Assembly: GCF_023101145.1 (NCBI RefSeq)
Contig: NZ_CP073714.1
Coordinates: 7,316,001 to 7,380,000 of the forward strand
Source of the DNA: Paenibacillus pabuli
GTDB taxonomy: Bacteria; Bacillota; Bacilli; Paenibacillales; Paenibacillaceae
Reading direction: 5' to 3'
Length of the DNA: 64,000 nucleotides
In this document: piece by piece, positions 53,756 through 62,791 of the stretch
Numbering within the stretch: position 1 is the stretch's first letter
How the letters are laid out: the number at the start of each line of letters is the position of its first letter
Notes under the pieces: model-generated
Seen by the model: the letters and a program-made list of their open reading frames with translations, nothing else
Database searches by the model: none
What the model was told of the DNA's origin: nothing
Translations under genes and position numbers: made by a program

Positions 53756-54210
53756 GTCTAAATATAACGATTCGTAACAGTTCCACCGAAGATCTGCAGG
53801 ATATGGTCATTCTTATGGATCAACTCGGTTACCCAACCACGTATGCCGAGATGAAAGAGCGTTATTCACACATTGCTGCCGATCCAAACTTTGCAACGTT
53901 GGTTGCCGAAGTCCGTGGCCGTGTAATCGGATTGATTGGACTCCAAACATCTTACCTCTATGAAAAAAACGGAAGACACTGCCGCATTATGGCTCTTATC
54001 GTGCATGACAAGTTCAGAAGCTCAGGCATCGGCCGTAAACTTATTATGGAAGCAGAGCAATGGGCAGCCACACATGGCGTAGATTCCTTATCGCTGAACA
54101 GCGGCAATCGTCCGGATCGTGAAGCTGCGCATGAATTCTACCAGCAGATGGGATTTACAGCGGGCAGCACCGGTTTTAGCAAAAAGCCGAAGGCTTTGCA
54201 GCATAGCTGA
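53752..54210 (+). CDS. GNAT family N-acetyltransferase
   Basis: The 152-residue protein has the acetyl-CoA loop FRSSGIGRKLIMEAEQWA and the C-terminal NRPDREAAHEFYQQMGF typical of small GNAT enzymes. It is translationally coupled to ddl, so it may modify an amino compound linked to cell-wall metabolism, but the substrate is unknown. Confidence 0.9.
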   Translation: MSLNITIRNSSTEDLQDMVILMDQLGYPTTYAEMKERYSHIAADPNFATLVAEVRGRVIGLIGLQTSYLYEKNGRHCRIMALIVHDKFRSSGIGRKLIMEAEQWAATHGVDSLSLNSGNRPDREAAHEFYQQMGFTAGSTGFSKKPKALQHS

Positions 54211-54268
54211 CTCTGATGACATCTTGGCGAATGCCGAGTTGAATTCACCATTCTTTATAAAGTAACAA

Positions 54269-54309
54269 CAAAAGGCCCATTTCCAGCACAAAGCCGGAAA
54301 CGGGCTTTT
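54269..54309. terminator. bidirectional terminator between converging genes
   Basis: AAAAGGCCCATTTCC pairs with GGAAACGGGCTTTT (one bulged G). Confidence 0.75.
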
Positions 54310-54330
54310 CATATTACTCTACAAGTATAA

Positions 54331-55800
54331 TCAGATTTTGGCCTTTATGGACTCATAGGCAGCAAGCAACTCTTCTATAGCCACTCCATTGATTTTCATC
54401 CCTGTCACCTGACACTGTTCCAATTGTACGTCGGATAGATCACAGTCATTGAAATGACTGCCCTTGAGATCACAATGTTCCCAACGAATGGGTACTCTGT
54501 CTGGGCCGAGGTGTGTATCCTGAAAATGAACACCATCCAAAGCACAGAATTCAACCTTGCTATCTGTTAAACGTAAATCGGCCAGTAATATGCCGGTCAT
54601 ATTCAGATTCGTGAATTTACCCCCAATCAGGTTGCAATCGGTCACCCGGATATTCTGAAGATTGCTGGTGCTGAAGCGAACTGAATCCAGATCACTTTGA
54701 TAAAATTCATTAACCGACTCACCCTTAACATTGGATAATTCCTCGGATGGGAGCTGGATTACAGGCTCTATTGTTATGATTTTCTCATATCCATATTCAT
54801 CTTCAGACGCATAGAAACAGACATAACCCATTTTCTCATAAAAATGATGATTATCCCTCTGTCTTCCTGAGGTCTCCAGCTTCCATACCCCAATCTCGGG
54901 AAATTCTGCCTCAACAAGCATGATGACCTGAGATCCTATCCCACGACCATGACAAACGGGATCAATAAAGATTTTATCTAATCTCGCATGCCTGCTTCCC
55001 AATACATTGACACTGACTCCACCAATGGCACATCCATCCCATTCTATAACGTAATAGTCCCATTCACGGATCACGTAACTGTGCATGCGAACAGACGAAT
55101 AACCGGGTGGACAGATGTTGCTGTCCAGAACCGTGCCTCCTTTAGCCCAGATCCGAATCGCATGATCAAAGGCTCTGGTGCATATCTCCGTAAGCACTTC
55201 AGCATCCTCTTGGCGTGCACGACGAAGCTGAACTTGAGATTGCAGCCCCGGTGAAGATGCTGGTGCCGGTTGTACTTTATGTCGCTCAAAGTAATCGTAA
55301 TCTGTCTGGTCCGAAAGTTTTCTGCGAGAGACATAACGAAATCCAACATGTTCAAGCACCTTGCGTGAAGGCAGGTTAAACGGCTTCACAATACCTACGA
55401 TTCGGTCCAACACAGTATTTTCGAACAAGTATGTCGTTAAGGCATTCACTGCTTCTGTGACATACCCCTTATTCCGATAATCCCGTGAAATGGCGTAAGC
55501 CACTTCACGATCATCACTATCCAGCATGTCATTGGGAAACACACCGCACCAGCCAATGATTTGCTGATCTTTGTTGTGTACAACAGCCAGCATGACCCGT
55601 ACATCTTTCGGGTCGAACTGCTCGTAACTGCCAACAACAAATTGCAGAAAACCATGCAGCTGTTCCTCTGTCATCCTCCATTCAGGAAGAATATCCGTGA
55701 TTTCAGGTTGTCGGGTCAATGCATACAGCGCGTTCTGGTCTTCCAGCGTTAGTGGACGTAATGTAATCGAACTGGATTGGATGATCAATTGACTTTTCAT
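54331..55800 (-). CDS. GNAT-GNAT-pentapeptide repeat fusion protein
   Basis: About 489 residues from ATG 55800 (GAGGTG upstream). Residues ~8-170 are a RimJ/RimL-like acetyltransferase (ITLRPLTLEDQNALYAL, SRDYRNKGYVTEAVNAL, NLPSRKVLEHVGF). Residues ~185-345 are a second, different GNAT (FIDPVCHGRGIGSQVIMLVEAEF, NHHFYEKMGY). Residues ~370-475 form pentapeptide-like repeats (NLIGGKFTNLNMTGILLADLRLTDS...CDLKGSHFNDCDLSDVQLEQC). The reading frame is continuous, so it is one fused protein. The role is unknown; the repeat part may mediate binding. Confidence 0.85.
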   Translation of the reverse strand: MKSQLIIQSSSITLRPLTLEDQNALYALTRQPEITDILPEWRMTEEQLHGFLQFVVGSYEQFDPKDVRVMLAVVHNKDQQIIGWCGVFPNDMLDSDDREVAYAISRDYRNKGYVTEAVNALTTYLFENTVLDRIVGIVKPFNLPSRKVLEHVGFRYVSRRKLSDQTDYDYFERHKVQPAPASSPGLQSQVQLRRARQEDAEVLTEICTRAFDHAIRIWAKGGTVLDSNICPPGYSSVRMHSYVIREWDYYVIEWDGCAIGGVSVNVLGSRHARLDKIFIDPVCHGRGIGSQVIMLVEAEFPEIGVWKLETSGRQRDNHHFYEKMGYVCFYASEDEYGYEKIITIEPVIQLPSEELSNVKGESVNEFYQSDLDSVRFSTSNLQNIRVTDCNLIGGKFTNLNMTGILLADLRLTDSKVEFCALDGVHFQDTHLGPDRVPIRWEHCDLKGSHFNDCDLSDVQLEQCQVTGMKINGVAIEELLAAYESIKAKI

Positions 55801-56047
55801 ATATAACACCTCTGGGGGATTTATTTGCGATGACACGACAAAGAGGAGCACCTCCAATAGAGGCACTCCCCGATTCGTTTCATCATTTCAGAAACGCCGA
55901 AGCTCCTCGTAATGGTTCAAAAAGGACACACGTATCCCGTTAATGGTCTAACGGAATTTTTTTCATTGTGTTCTTTCATGATCATTACGAGAAATCTGGC
56001 ATACTCTGAAATCCCCTCTCAACCTAATGCTTACATACAAATCTTAC

Positions 56048-57553
56048 TTATGGCCGGTCGATGAAAATCCAACCTGTTTCTTTTTCCTTATCTACAGATG
56101 CCCCAAGAGATTCTGCCATAAAGCGCAGCGGGACATAGGTTTTACCGTTTTTGCCCACATAAGCGGATTCAACCATCGTTACTTCCTTGCCTGCAACGGT
56201 TGCCTTCTTGGAACCTACAGTCAGGACAATCTCAGCACCGGTGATATCGTCAATAACGACGATTTTATCCGACCCTTTGGTCCATTTCACTTCAGCATCC
56301 AATTCCTCGGAAAGGTAGCGCAGAGGAACAAAGGTCGTATTTTTAACGGTGATTGCGCCAAAATATTCGTCTTCCGGATACAGCATAATATTTTTGCGGG
56401 TGATTCCCGCTTCATCTTTCAACAGCTGATACACAAGTGAATTGGAATCAAAATTGCGCAGCATCTGACCTGGCGTGATATCTCCCTGCATCAGATCAAT
56501 TGCACCAGCCGTTTTGTCCACGGCATCCACAGTTACGGGTCCACCAATATTCCACAGTTCGCTGTCACCATATACGGATACCGATTGGATCGGCAGATCC
56601 TCAGAAGCAGGCAGCGCTACTTTGAAATCATAATTCTGTTTACGGATATTCAGTGCGCTGTCCAGATAAAAGTCCAATTTGAGATTGGTCTCTGTTCCGA
56701 ACACCGTCTTCAATTCAGGCGTTTCGGTCAACAAGCTGTTGAGTTCCTTGTCATAGTTGGCAAGAATCTCGTCAAGACCACCCTTAATCGTTTCGTATAA
56801 TGATGCAATCTCAGCATCCCGTGATTCGCTAATCGTAGAAGGCAAGGCACTGCCGTCGCCAGGATCAACCGAGTTGATCGTAACAAGGATAGGGTAGAAC
56901 ACATCATACAGATCCCCAATCAGATCCTTGAGCCCCTGCTCATCCTGGGCAACACTCGTCAGAAACGGTTTAACCATGGCAAGAAGCTCTTCCCCGCTGA
57001 TCTCCACATGCAGCTTGGAGAGGCTCAGCGATTCACCATTAACGGATTCCTGTACCGGGGTTACGGAAATATTTTTCGGGTTGGACAAATGCTTCAGCGC
57101 AAAGGACAGCAATTTCGGGGAAAGCTCCTCGATCTGCTTCTCCAACGCCTTTGTATCCAGCATAGGAAGTGTGTCATCCTGCAACGATATGTATAGAGGC
57201 TTTTGCGCTCCGTCTACATCAATGACCATTTCCGATTTATCCATCGACAGATGGAAAGGCAATTTCTTTCCTTGCGTACTTAGTGTACCTTTGACAGACG
57301 CCGTGCTGGAGTCCTTCACTTTGGCATCTTCAATATCCAATGAAACGGAATTAATGAGTTCAATCATTTGACGTGCATCCTCATCGACGAGGTTTGCTGC
57401 AGGTTCAACTTTTATATGCATGGACTGTTTGGATTCACCGGACTTGACGGTTGTACTGTTGGCAACGGCTTTACCAATATCTACGCCACCTACGGCTTGA
57501 CATCCCGTAAGCGCAACCATCATCAAAACGAGTGGTACGGCAATCCACTTCAA
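56048..57553 (-). CDS. lipoprotein with C-terminal copper amine oxidase N-like domain
   Basis: The 501-residue protein has a lipobox (VALTGC) and a long middle region of LppX/LolA-like lipid-carrier style (SKQSMHIKVEPAANLVDEDARQMIELINSVSLDIEDAKVKDSSTA). At the C terminus, about 385-500, are two copies of the copper amine oxidase N-terminal-like fold, with FVPLRYLSEELDAEVKW and YVPLRFMAESLGASVD. Such modules are common in Paenibacillus surface proteins. The TTG at 57553 is far (23 bases) from the AAGGGGGAG site. An in-frame ATC at 57571 has ideal spacing and would give a better signal peptide. Confidence 0.85.
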   Translation of the reverse strand: MKWIAVPLVLMMVALTGCQAVGGVDIGKAVANSTTVKSGESKQSMHIKVEPAANLVDEDARQMIELINSVSLDIEDAKVKDSSTASVKGTLSTQGKKLPFHLSMDKSEMVIDVDGAQKPLYISLQDDTLPMLDTKALEKQIEELSPKLLSFALKHLSNPKNISVTPVQESVNGESLSLSKLHVEISGEELLAMVKPFLTSVAQDEQGLKDLIGDLYDVFYPILVTINSVDPGDGSALPSTISESRDAEIASLYETIKGGLDEILANYDKELNSLLTETPELKTVFGTETNLKLDFYLDSALNIRKQNYDFKVALPASEDLPIQSVSVYGDSELWNIGGPVTVDAVDKTAGAIDLMQGDITPGQMLRNFDSNSLVYQLLKDEAGITRKNIMLYPEDEYFGAITVKNTTFVPLRYLSEELDAEVKWTKGSDKIVVIDDITGAEIVLTVGSKKATVAGKEVTMVESAYVGKNGKTYVPLRFMAESLGASVDKEKETGWIFIDRP

Positions 57554-57656
57554 TAGCTTGTGATTTTTGATACGATCTCCCCCTTAGGAAAAATATGGTT
57601 CACTTCTATTATGAGGGTTATAGGTAATTGTTGTAAACCGGATTGATCACTAAATA

Positions 57657-57686
57657 GCAAAAAAAGGCCGAACAATGGTCCGACCT
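57657..57686 (-). terminator. terminator of the small acidic protein gene
   Basis: GGTCGGAC / GTTCGGCC with a CATT loop is followed by TTTTTTT on the minus strand. Confidence 0.8.
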
Positions 57687-57764
57687 CGGGTATGACGTAT
57701 ATTTAAAATTTGGTGTAATTGGCTTCAACAACAATATGCCTAGTCAAATCATAGACCGTTGAGT

Positions 57765-57896
57765 TTAGTCTTTTTCCGCACTCTCTGCCTGAGTATCTTC
57801 TTCCGATTCTTTACCATCGGTACGTGCAGGGGTTTCAAATTGATCCGGCTCGTCGTCTTGAATGGCTTTGTTCTCTTCATTCTGGTCTTGTGTCAT
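57765..57896 (-). CDS. 43-residue acidic protein, function unknown
   Basis: An ATG at 57896 has GAGGG eight bases upstream, and a terminator lies 79 bp after the TAA stop. The product (MTQDQNEENKAIQDDEPDQ... to ...SAEKD) is almost half Asp, Glu and Gln, has no hydrophobic stretch and should be disordered in the cytoplasm. Size and composition resemble small acid-rich or spore-associated proteins of Bacillales, but no family is recognised. Confidence 0.7.
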   Translation of the reverse strand: MTQDQNEENKAIQDDEPDQFETPARTDGKESEEDTQAESAEKD

Positions 57897-57992
57897 ATCG
57901 TATTCCCTCTCTTCTACCGGATTTCAGGCACAGGCTGTGCCTTGTTCTATCAATAACCGGAATGATGGCGAACTAAACAGACGAAGGTAGTT

Positions 57993-58018
57993 TCTTAGAA
58001 TTTAGAATTTAGAATTTA
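57993..58018. repeat. short tandem repeat of AGAATTT
   Basis: Three to four 7-bp units run up to the stop codon of the DUF1877 gene. The copy number may vary between strains. Confidence 0.6.
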
Positions 58019-58483
58019 GAAAATATAAAATATAATGCCGTTCCCGCTTGCAGCCGTTGCCTGATATAAAGCCTGAATATCATCCAGTGTCTGAACGATT
58101 TCCTTGAACGTCTCTTCTGGATCCCAATCATCCATGACAGGATACACGCCCTCAGCCACCATTTGTTCCAGGCTAAATCGTTTCTTCAACTCCTCAGGTG
58201 GCAATTGTTCTAACGCCATATACGCCTCGAGCACCTGTTCATTGTTCAGGAGAAACAGATCCATATCTGAATAATTACCTATATATTGTTCACCTGACAT
58301 AGGGACCACATACCCCAGGGGAAACTCCCCGTATACCATTTCACCAGTCAATGTAAACTGAACCATCTGCCACATTTTATCAATATCCAGATCGACCGAA
58401 CAATCATGTACACTGACTTCGCCTGACTTAATGGATTCAATCAATTCATTGGTGACAACAACATATCTGCCGGACATGCCCAT
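58016..58483 (-). CDS. DUF1877 family protein (YfbM-like)
   Basis: The 155-residue protein starts at ATG 58483 (AGGAGG upstream). The pattern LDIDKMWQMVQFTLTGE, then YSDMDLFLLNNEQVLEAYMAL and a C-terminal helix FKEIVQTLDDIQALYQATAASGNGIIFYI is that of the DUF1877/YfbM family. No biochemical role is established. It is divergent from the DUF4385 gene. Confidence 0.85.
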   Translation of the reverse strand: MGMSGRYVVVTNELIESIKSGEVSVHDCSVDLDIDKMWQMVQFTLTGEMVYGEFPLGYVVPMSGEQYIGNYSDMDLFLLNNEQVLEAYMALEQLPPEELKKRFSLEQMVAEGVYPVMDDWDPEETFKEIVQTLDDIQALYQATAASGNGIIFYIF

Positions 58484-58600
58484 ACACTTATCCCTCCTAT
58501 GTCATGTTTCTTCTCTTCTTTCCCATTAACCGTGCGGGTTGTACAAGAATCGGGGTAAAGAGGTGGAAAGGAATAAAACGTTCAAGGAGGAACAGCATCC

Positions 58601-59065
58601 ATGAAAAAGTTTGATTACAGCCTCAATTACGATGAGCTTGATCTGCGCAAGCAGCCAGAACTGTATACCGTTGGTAGGGGAGAGCAAGGGGTATTAATGG
58701 TGGAGCCCTACAAAAGCGAAATTCTACCGCACTGGCGGTTCAAAACACCTGAAATTGCGACAGAATCCTCGCAGATGATCTACGAACTATTTTTGGAGTA
58801 TAAGAAAAAGGATGACTTTGTCGGTATGGATATGGCGCGCAAGTTTCTGCAAATGGGCTATACGCGGGCAAGGCGGTATACGAATCATAAAGGTGGACGC
58901 AAATATTCTAAGGAGGACGGCTCCATCCTGCCTTATCAGAACGATAAGGTAAAGGCTGAGGCGGCAGCCATTTTCAAAGCTCAATGGGAGATCGCCAAAA
59001 CGGACCCGGATTATGTGAGAATGAAGCAGAAACATCGGGAGAAGTACGAGTCGGAGAACGCATAG
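58601..59065 (+). CDS. DUF4385 family protein
   Basis: The 154-residue protein has CAAGGAGG upstream. PELYTVGRGEQGVLMVEPYKSEILPHWRFKTPEIA and DFVGMDMARKFLQMGYTRARRYTNHKGGRKY are the hallmark blocks of DUF4385. The basic, aromatic-rich block suggests nucleic-acid or nucleotide contact, but this is only a guess. Single gene, function unknown. Confidence 0.85.
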   Translation: MKKFDYSLNYDELDLRKQPELYTVGRGEQGVLMVEPYKSEILPHWRFKTPEIATESSQMIYELFLEYKKKDDFVGMDMARKFLQMGYTRARRYTNHKGGRKYSKEDGSILPYQNDKVKAEAAAIFKAQWEIAKTDPDYVRMKQKHREKYESENA

Positions 59066-59180
59066 GGACTGTGACATGGATGGAAATACTTGATTCATGT
59101 GGATGTTCATTTTGATATAATGCATTACATCAAGCTTCACACACGAGATTAACGATGTATACCCATCCAAAGGAGTCCTC

Positions 59181-60941
59181 ATGAACCCACCTAGCTACCA
59201 ATTCGTCCTGAAGCTTGTTTGCATCACCTTATGTCTGTTGATTCTGCTTCCTTTACCCGCATCTGCTGCCAAGTCTGAACTTGCCAGACAGCATGAAACG
59301 ACGGCTTTTGGTCCGCTTCAGACCTATGTCAACGGAATGCAGCCTGGATGGAACCTGGGGAATTCTCTGGATACCGTTGGACCCGATGAAACGAATTGGG
59401 GCAATCCGCGAGTTACCCGTGAACTGATACAGCAGATCGCTGCCCAGGGATATCGGAGCATTCGCATTCCCGTCACTTGGGATGGACATATCGGGGCCGC
59501 ACCTGATTACACGGTCGATCCGGCATACATGGCACGTGTTCAGGAGGTTGTCCGATGGGCGCTGGACGCCAACCTCTATGTCGTCGTGAACGTTCACCAT
59601 GATTCCTATCTCTGGATCAGCCAACTGGAGACGGACCATGATCAGGTGCTCTCCCGTTATAAAGCAGTATGGACTCAGATTGCCAAACAGTTCAAAGATG
59701 AACCACGTAAGCTGATGTTGGAGAGTGTTAACGAACCACGCTTTAATCGGGGAGCTACGAATGCCGGAGACATGGGCTCAGGGAGCAATATTGATGAGGC
59801 GCGGCAGCTGGAGCTTTTGCATGAATTGAACACTGCATTTGTTAAGTTGGTACGGGAAACAGGTGGAAATAACGGCGAGCGCCCGTTGGTCCTGCCTACG
59901 CTGGAAGGTTCGCCAACACAGGTGAGACTGGATAGTTTACATCAGACGATAGCCGGGCTGAAGGATCACAACCTGATTGCTACGGTGCATTATTACGGAT
60001 ATTGGCCGTTCAGCGTTAACATTGCAGGGCATACCACCTTTGATACGGATACAAAAAATGATGCGGCCAGCACGTTCAATAATGTGTACAACACGCTGGT
60101 TGTTCAAGGTATTCCGGTTATTGTGGGCGAATACGGCCTGCTCGGTTTTGACAAACATACCGATGTCATCGAACAGGGAGAGAAGCTGAAATATTTTGAA
60201 TTCATCGGTCATGAGCTAAAAGAAAAAAAGATTGCATCCATGTTATGGGACAACGGTCAGCATCTGAATCGGCAAACTTTCCAGTGGGCTGACCCGGATT
60301 TATTTCAGATGATCCAAGCTTCCTGGGCAGGACGTTCTGCCGTAGGAGAAAGCGATCTGCTCTATTTCAGACAAGGTTCGCCTGTGGAAGATAGGCAATT
60401 GACAATCAAGTTGAACGGAAAAAAGTTAGTTGCCCTGTATGCAGGCGAACAATTGCTGCAAGCTGGCACGGATTATTCGTTCCGTGGTAACACGTTAACC
60501 ATCAAAGCCGCTGCGTTATCCCGGATGATCTGCTCAAGCGGGAAGCTTGGGAACAACGGGATATTCACTGCGAAGTTCAATCAGGGCGCAGAATGGAAAT
60601 GGAATATGATCGTGTCTACGAAGCCCGAGTTGGGCCACGCAACAGGTACGGTAGACAGCATCTCCATTCCCACCCATTTTCAAGGTGATCAGCTTGCCAC
60701 GATGGAGGCTGTGTATACATCCGGTGAGAATACAACACCGCAGGACTGGACACCGTTCAAAGAGTTTTTGACCACATTTGCTCCCTCTTATGCAACCAAC
60801 GAGATTAAACTACAGCCCGATTGGCTCAAAGAACTGCACGACGGACAGATCGAGCTGACATTTCACTTCTGGAGTGGTGAGGTCATTCACTACACCCTGA
60901 TTAAGAACGGAAATCAGGTGAGTGGAGAAGTACAGAATTAA
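59181..60941 (+). CDS. secreted GH5 endoglucanase with C-terminal X2 module
   Basis: The 586-residue protein has a signal peptide (cleavage near ASA-AKSE) and a GH5 barrel from about 45 to 385. The acid/base is Glu185 in ESVNEPRF and the nucleophile Glu317 in VIVGEYGLLGFD; NLGNSLD near residue 58 is typical of the bacterial GH5 cellulases. From about 395 a CBM_X2/Ig-like module follows (LNGKKLVALYAGEQLLQAGTDYSFRGNTLTIKAAAL), then a ~90-residue tail resembling CBM46-like modules. It cuts beta-1,4-glucans outside the cell. AAAGGAG precedes the ATG; single gene. Confidence 0.93.
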   Translation: MNPPSYQFVLKLVCITLCLLILLPLPASAAKSELARQHETTAFGPLQTYVNGMQPGWNLGNSLDTVGPDETNWGNPRVTRELIQQIAAQGYRSIRIPVTWDGHIGAAPDYTVDPAYMARVQEVVRWALDANLYVVVNVHHDSYLWISQLETDHDQVLSRYKAVWTQIAKQFKDEPRKLMLESVNEPRFNRGATNAGDMGSGSNIDEARQLELLHELNTAFVKLVRETGGNNGERPLVLPTLEGSPTQVRLDSLHQTIAGLKDHNLIATVHYYGYWPFSVNIAGHTTFDTDTKNDAASTFNNVYNTLVVQGIPVIVGEYGLLGFDKHTDVIEQGEKLKYFEFIGHELKEKKIASMLWDNGQHLNRQTFQWADPDLFQMIQASWAGRSAVGESDLLYFRQGSPVEDRQLTIKLNGKKLVALYAGEQLLQAGTDYSFRGNTLTIKAAALSRMICSSGKLGNNGIFTAKFNQGAEWKWNMIVSTKPELGHATGTVDSISIPTHFQGDQLATMEAVYTSGENTTPQDWTPFKEFLTTFAPSYATNEIKLQPDWLKELHDGQIELTFHFWSGEVIHYTLIKNGNQVSGEVQN

Positions 60942-61048
60942 ATACTGATGGTGTGAGAGTTAGAATGTATTCCTACGAGATGGATTAATCTAATTACTTT
61001 CCCTGGCATGTTGGGATTTTCCGTAGGCGAAGTTCCAGGAGGACTGAT

Positions 61049-61085
61049 GCTGCCAGTGAGCAATTTCGCTGGCAGCGGCTTTTTC
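61049..61085 (+). terminator. terminator of the GH5 gene
   Basis: GCTGCCAG / CTGGCAGC is followed by GGCTTTTT on the plus strand. Confidence 0.75.
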
Positions 61086-61095
61086 GTTTGGTACG

Positions 61096-61911
61096 TTAAG
61101 CCTGTGCTTTTTGCGGCTTGCCGTTCTTTGACCGAGGCCGAAGCATACCCCCTACAATGCGCAGCATTTGTCTGCGCGGCATAAGGCGGGCGAACTGGGC
61201 CGTCCAGTAATTGGAGGCACCTGGCACTGCATACGGCTTGCCTGACTCCAACGCCTTCATCGCCACTTCCACAACATGCTCAGGTGTATCCCGTTTGCCT
61301 ACTGAAGCCTCTTCGGCATTGACGACATCAAAGAATGAGGTCTCCGTTGCACCGGGACACAGGGCCAGAAACTGTACGCCCCGTTTTCGGTTCTCTTCAT
61401 ACAACGCCTCGGTAAAAGAAAGGACGAAAGATTTCGTAGCCCCATATACAGCCATGTATGGATCGGGTTGAAAAGCAGCCGTTGAAGAAACATTGATGAC
61501 GGTACCGTTCCGTTTTTGCAGCATGTCTGGCAGGAAAAGATGGGTCATGTTCATGACCGCGAGCACATTCAACATGATCTCTTCCTGTTGCCGTGCACCA
61601 TCCACCTGCTCAAACATTCCATGCGTGGCAAATCCCGCATTGTTGATTAATACATTGACCTGTATACCCCGATTCATACATTCCTCATAAACGTGTTGTG
61701 GTGCATCCGCTTGGGATAGATCCGCTACAATCACTTCCGTCTTTACGTGATAGGTTCGTTCAATCCGTTCTGCCAATTGGCGCAATTTGGATTCCGTTCG
61801 GGCCACCAGGACCACATGTTTGCCTTTTGACGCCATCTCCAATGCAAAAGTCTGTCCAATTCCTGAAGAAGCCCCCGTAATGAGTACCCATTGATTCTGA
61901 ACCCGCTTCAT
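61096..61911 (-). CDS. short-chain dehydrogenase/reductase (DltE/YqjQ-like)
   Basis: The 271-residue enzyme has the classical SDR motifs: cofactor loop ITGASSGIGQTF, basic residue in VARTESKL (NADPH preference), NNAGF, INVSST and YGATKSF with catalytic Tyr and Lys. The C-terminal FLALCPGATETSFF is typical of the DltE-like group. The substrate is unknown. It is divergent from a TetR gene, and an operator-like palindrome (61946-61965) lies 35 bp before its start codon. Confidence 0.92.
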   Translation of the reverse strand: MKRVQNQWVLITGASSGIGQTFALEMASKGKHVVLVARTESKLRQLAERIERTYHVKTEVIVADLSQADAPQHVYEECMNRGIQVNVLINNAGFATHGMFEQVDGARQQEEIMLNVLAVMNMTHLFLPDMLQKRNGTVINVSSTAAFQPDPYMAVYGATKSFVLSFTEALYEENRKRGVQFLALCPGATETSFFDVVNAEEASVGKRDTPEHVVEVAMKALESGKPYAVPGASNYWTAQFARLMPRRQMLRIVGGMLRPRSKNGKPQKAQA

Positions 61912-61945
61912 ATCTCATCCACCCTTTTCGAACAATCGTTTTTTA

Positions 61946-61965
61946 TTAGAAACACTGTTTCCTAA
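61946..61965. promoter_or_regulatory. TetR-type operator, SDR side
   Basis: TTAGAAACACTGTTTCCTAA is a near-perfect palindrome with core GAAAC-ACT-GTTTC. Confidence 0.7.
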
Positions 61966-62049
61966 TGGAATCATCGTAACCTCTTGTCTTCTTACTGTCA
62001 ACTTCTTTTGATCATTTGACGATTTCCAGCGTAAAACAGTAGAATGACG

Positions 62050-62070
62050 ATAAGAAACACGGTTTCCGTT
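62050..62070. promoter_or_regulatory. TetR-type operator, regulator side
   Basis: Core GAAAC-ACG-GTTTC (62054-62066) is the same inverted repeat as at 61949-61961, 37 bp before the TetR start codon. Confidence 0.7.
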
Positions 62071-62103
62071 AAACAACAATATGGATGTATGAGGATGAGA
62101 TAG

Positions 62104-62763
62104 ATGAAAGATCACAATTCGGGTTCCAAAGAATCCGCTCACACGGTCACTACCTTTCAGGAAGCCAGACTCCAGCACTCCGAAAACCTGCGCCAAAATA
62201 TTGTGCAGGCCGCCGCATCCTTGCTGCAAGAGCACGGTCCCGAAGCCGTCACGGTTCGGCGCGTGGCAGAACGAATGGAGTGCTCTACCAAAATCATATA
62301 TAACCTCTTCGGCAAGAAAGAAGGGTTAGCCAAATACCTATACATGGAGGGGTGTACCCTCCTGTCCCAATCGTTTGAAGCCGTGCCTCAGCAAGCATCA
62401 TTCGAGAATTATTTTCGCGATCTCGCTTATGCCTACTGGGATTTTGGAATTACACAATCCAGCTTCTATCAGCTGATGTTTGGCGGTTCATTTGCAGAAT
62501 TCAAACCAGATGCAGAGAGTCTGCAAGGAACAGCAACTGCTCTCAAACAAATTACGTCCCTGGTTGCGGCCGCAATAGAGCAGGGAATCCTTAAGGAGAA
62601 CGATCTCCTGCTTGCAGTCCGTATGATCTGGGCCCCTCTGCATGGTGTCGTCCATCTGTACCTGGGAGGCCATATTGAGAGTGAAGAAGCCGCCAAAAGG
62701 CTATATGATCATACGTTGTCCATGGTCATCCTTTCCCTTGTTGGGGTATCTTCCAATGGCTAA
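62104..62763 (+). CDS. TetR family transcriptional regulator
   Basis: The 219-residue protein has a TetR helix-turn-helix (NIVQAAASLLQEHGPEAVTVRRVAERMECSTKIIYNLFGKKEGLAKYL) and a C-terminal ligand domain of the TetR_C_13-like type. It is preceded by GAGGATGAG and divergent from the SDR gene. Two copies of one palindrome between the genes suggest that it represses both. The ligand is unknown. Confidence 0.92.
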   Translation: MKDHNSGSKESAHTVTTFQEARLQHSENLRQNIVQAAASLLQEHGPEAVTVRRVAERMECSTKIIYNLFGKKEGLAKYLYMEGCTLLSQSFEAVPQQASFENYFRDLAYAYWDFGITQSSFYQLMFGGSFAEFKPDAESLQGTATALKQITSLVAAAIEQGILKENDLLLAVRMIWAPLHGVVHLYLGGHIESEEAAKRLYDHTLSMVILSLVGVSSNG

Positions 62764-62791
62764 GCCATGAATTGATAAGGAAAGGAAACGA

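Noticed and set aside
55937..55963. CCGTTA/TAACGG hairpin with T run, plus-strand terminator
   Set aside because: No plus-strand gene ends before it; the neighbouring genes are on the minus strand, so it may be a chance structure.
57993..58018. AGAATTT tandem repeat as a CRISPR or phase-variation tract
   Set aside because: Only three to four 7-bp units without spacers, at the very end of a gene; too short to support either.
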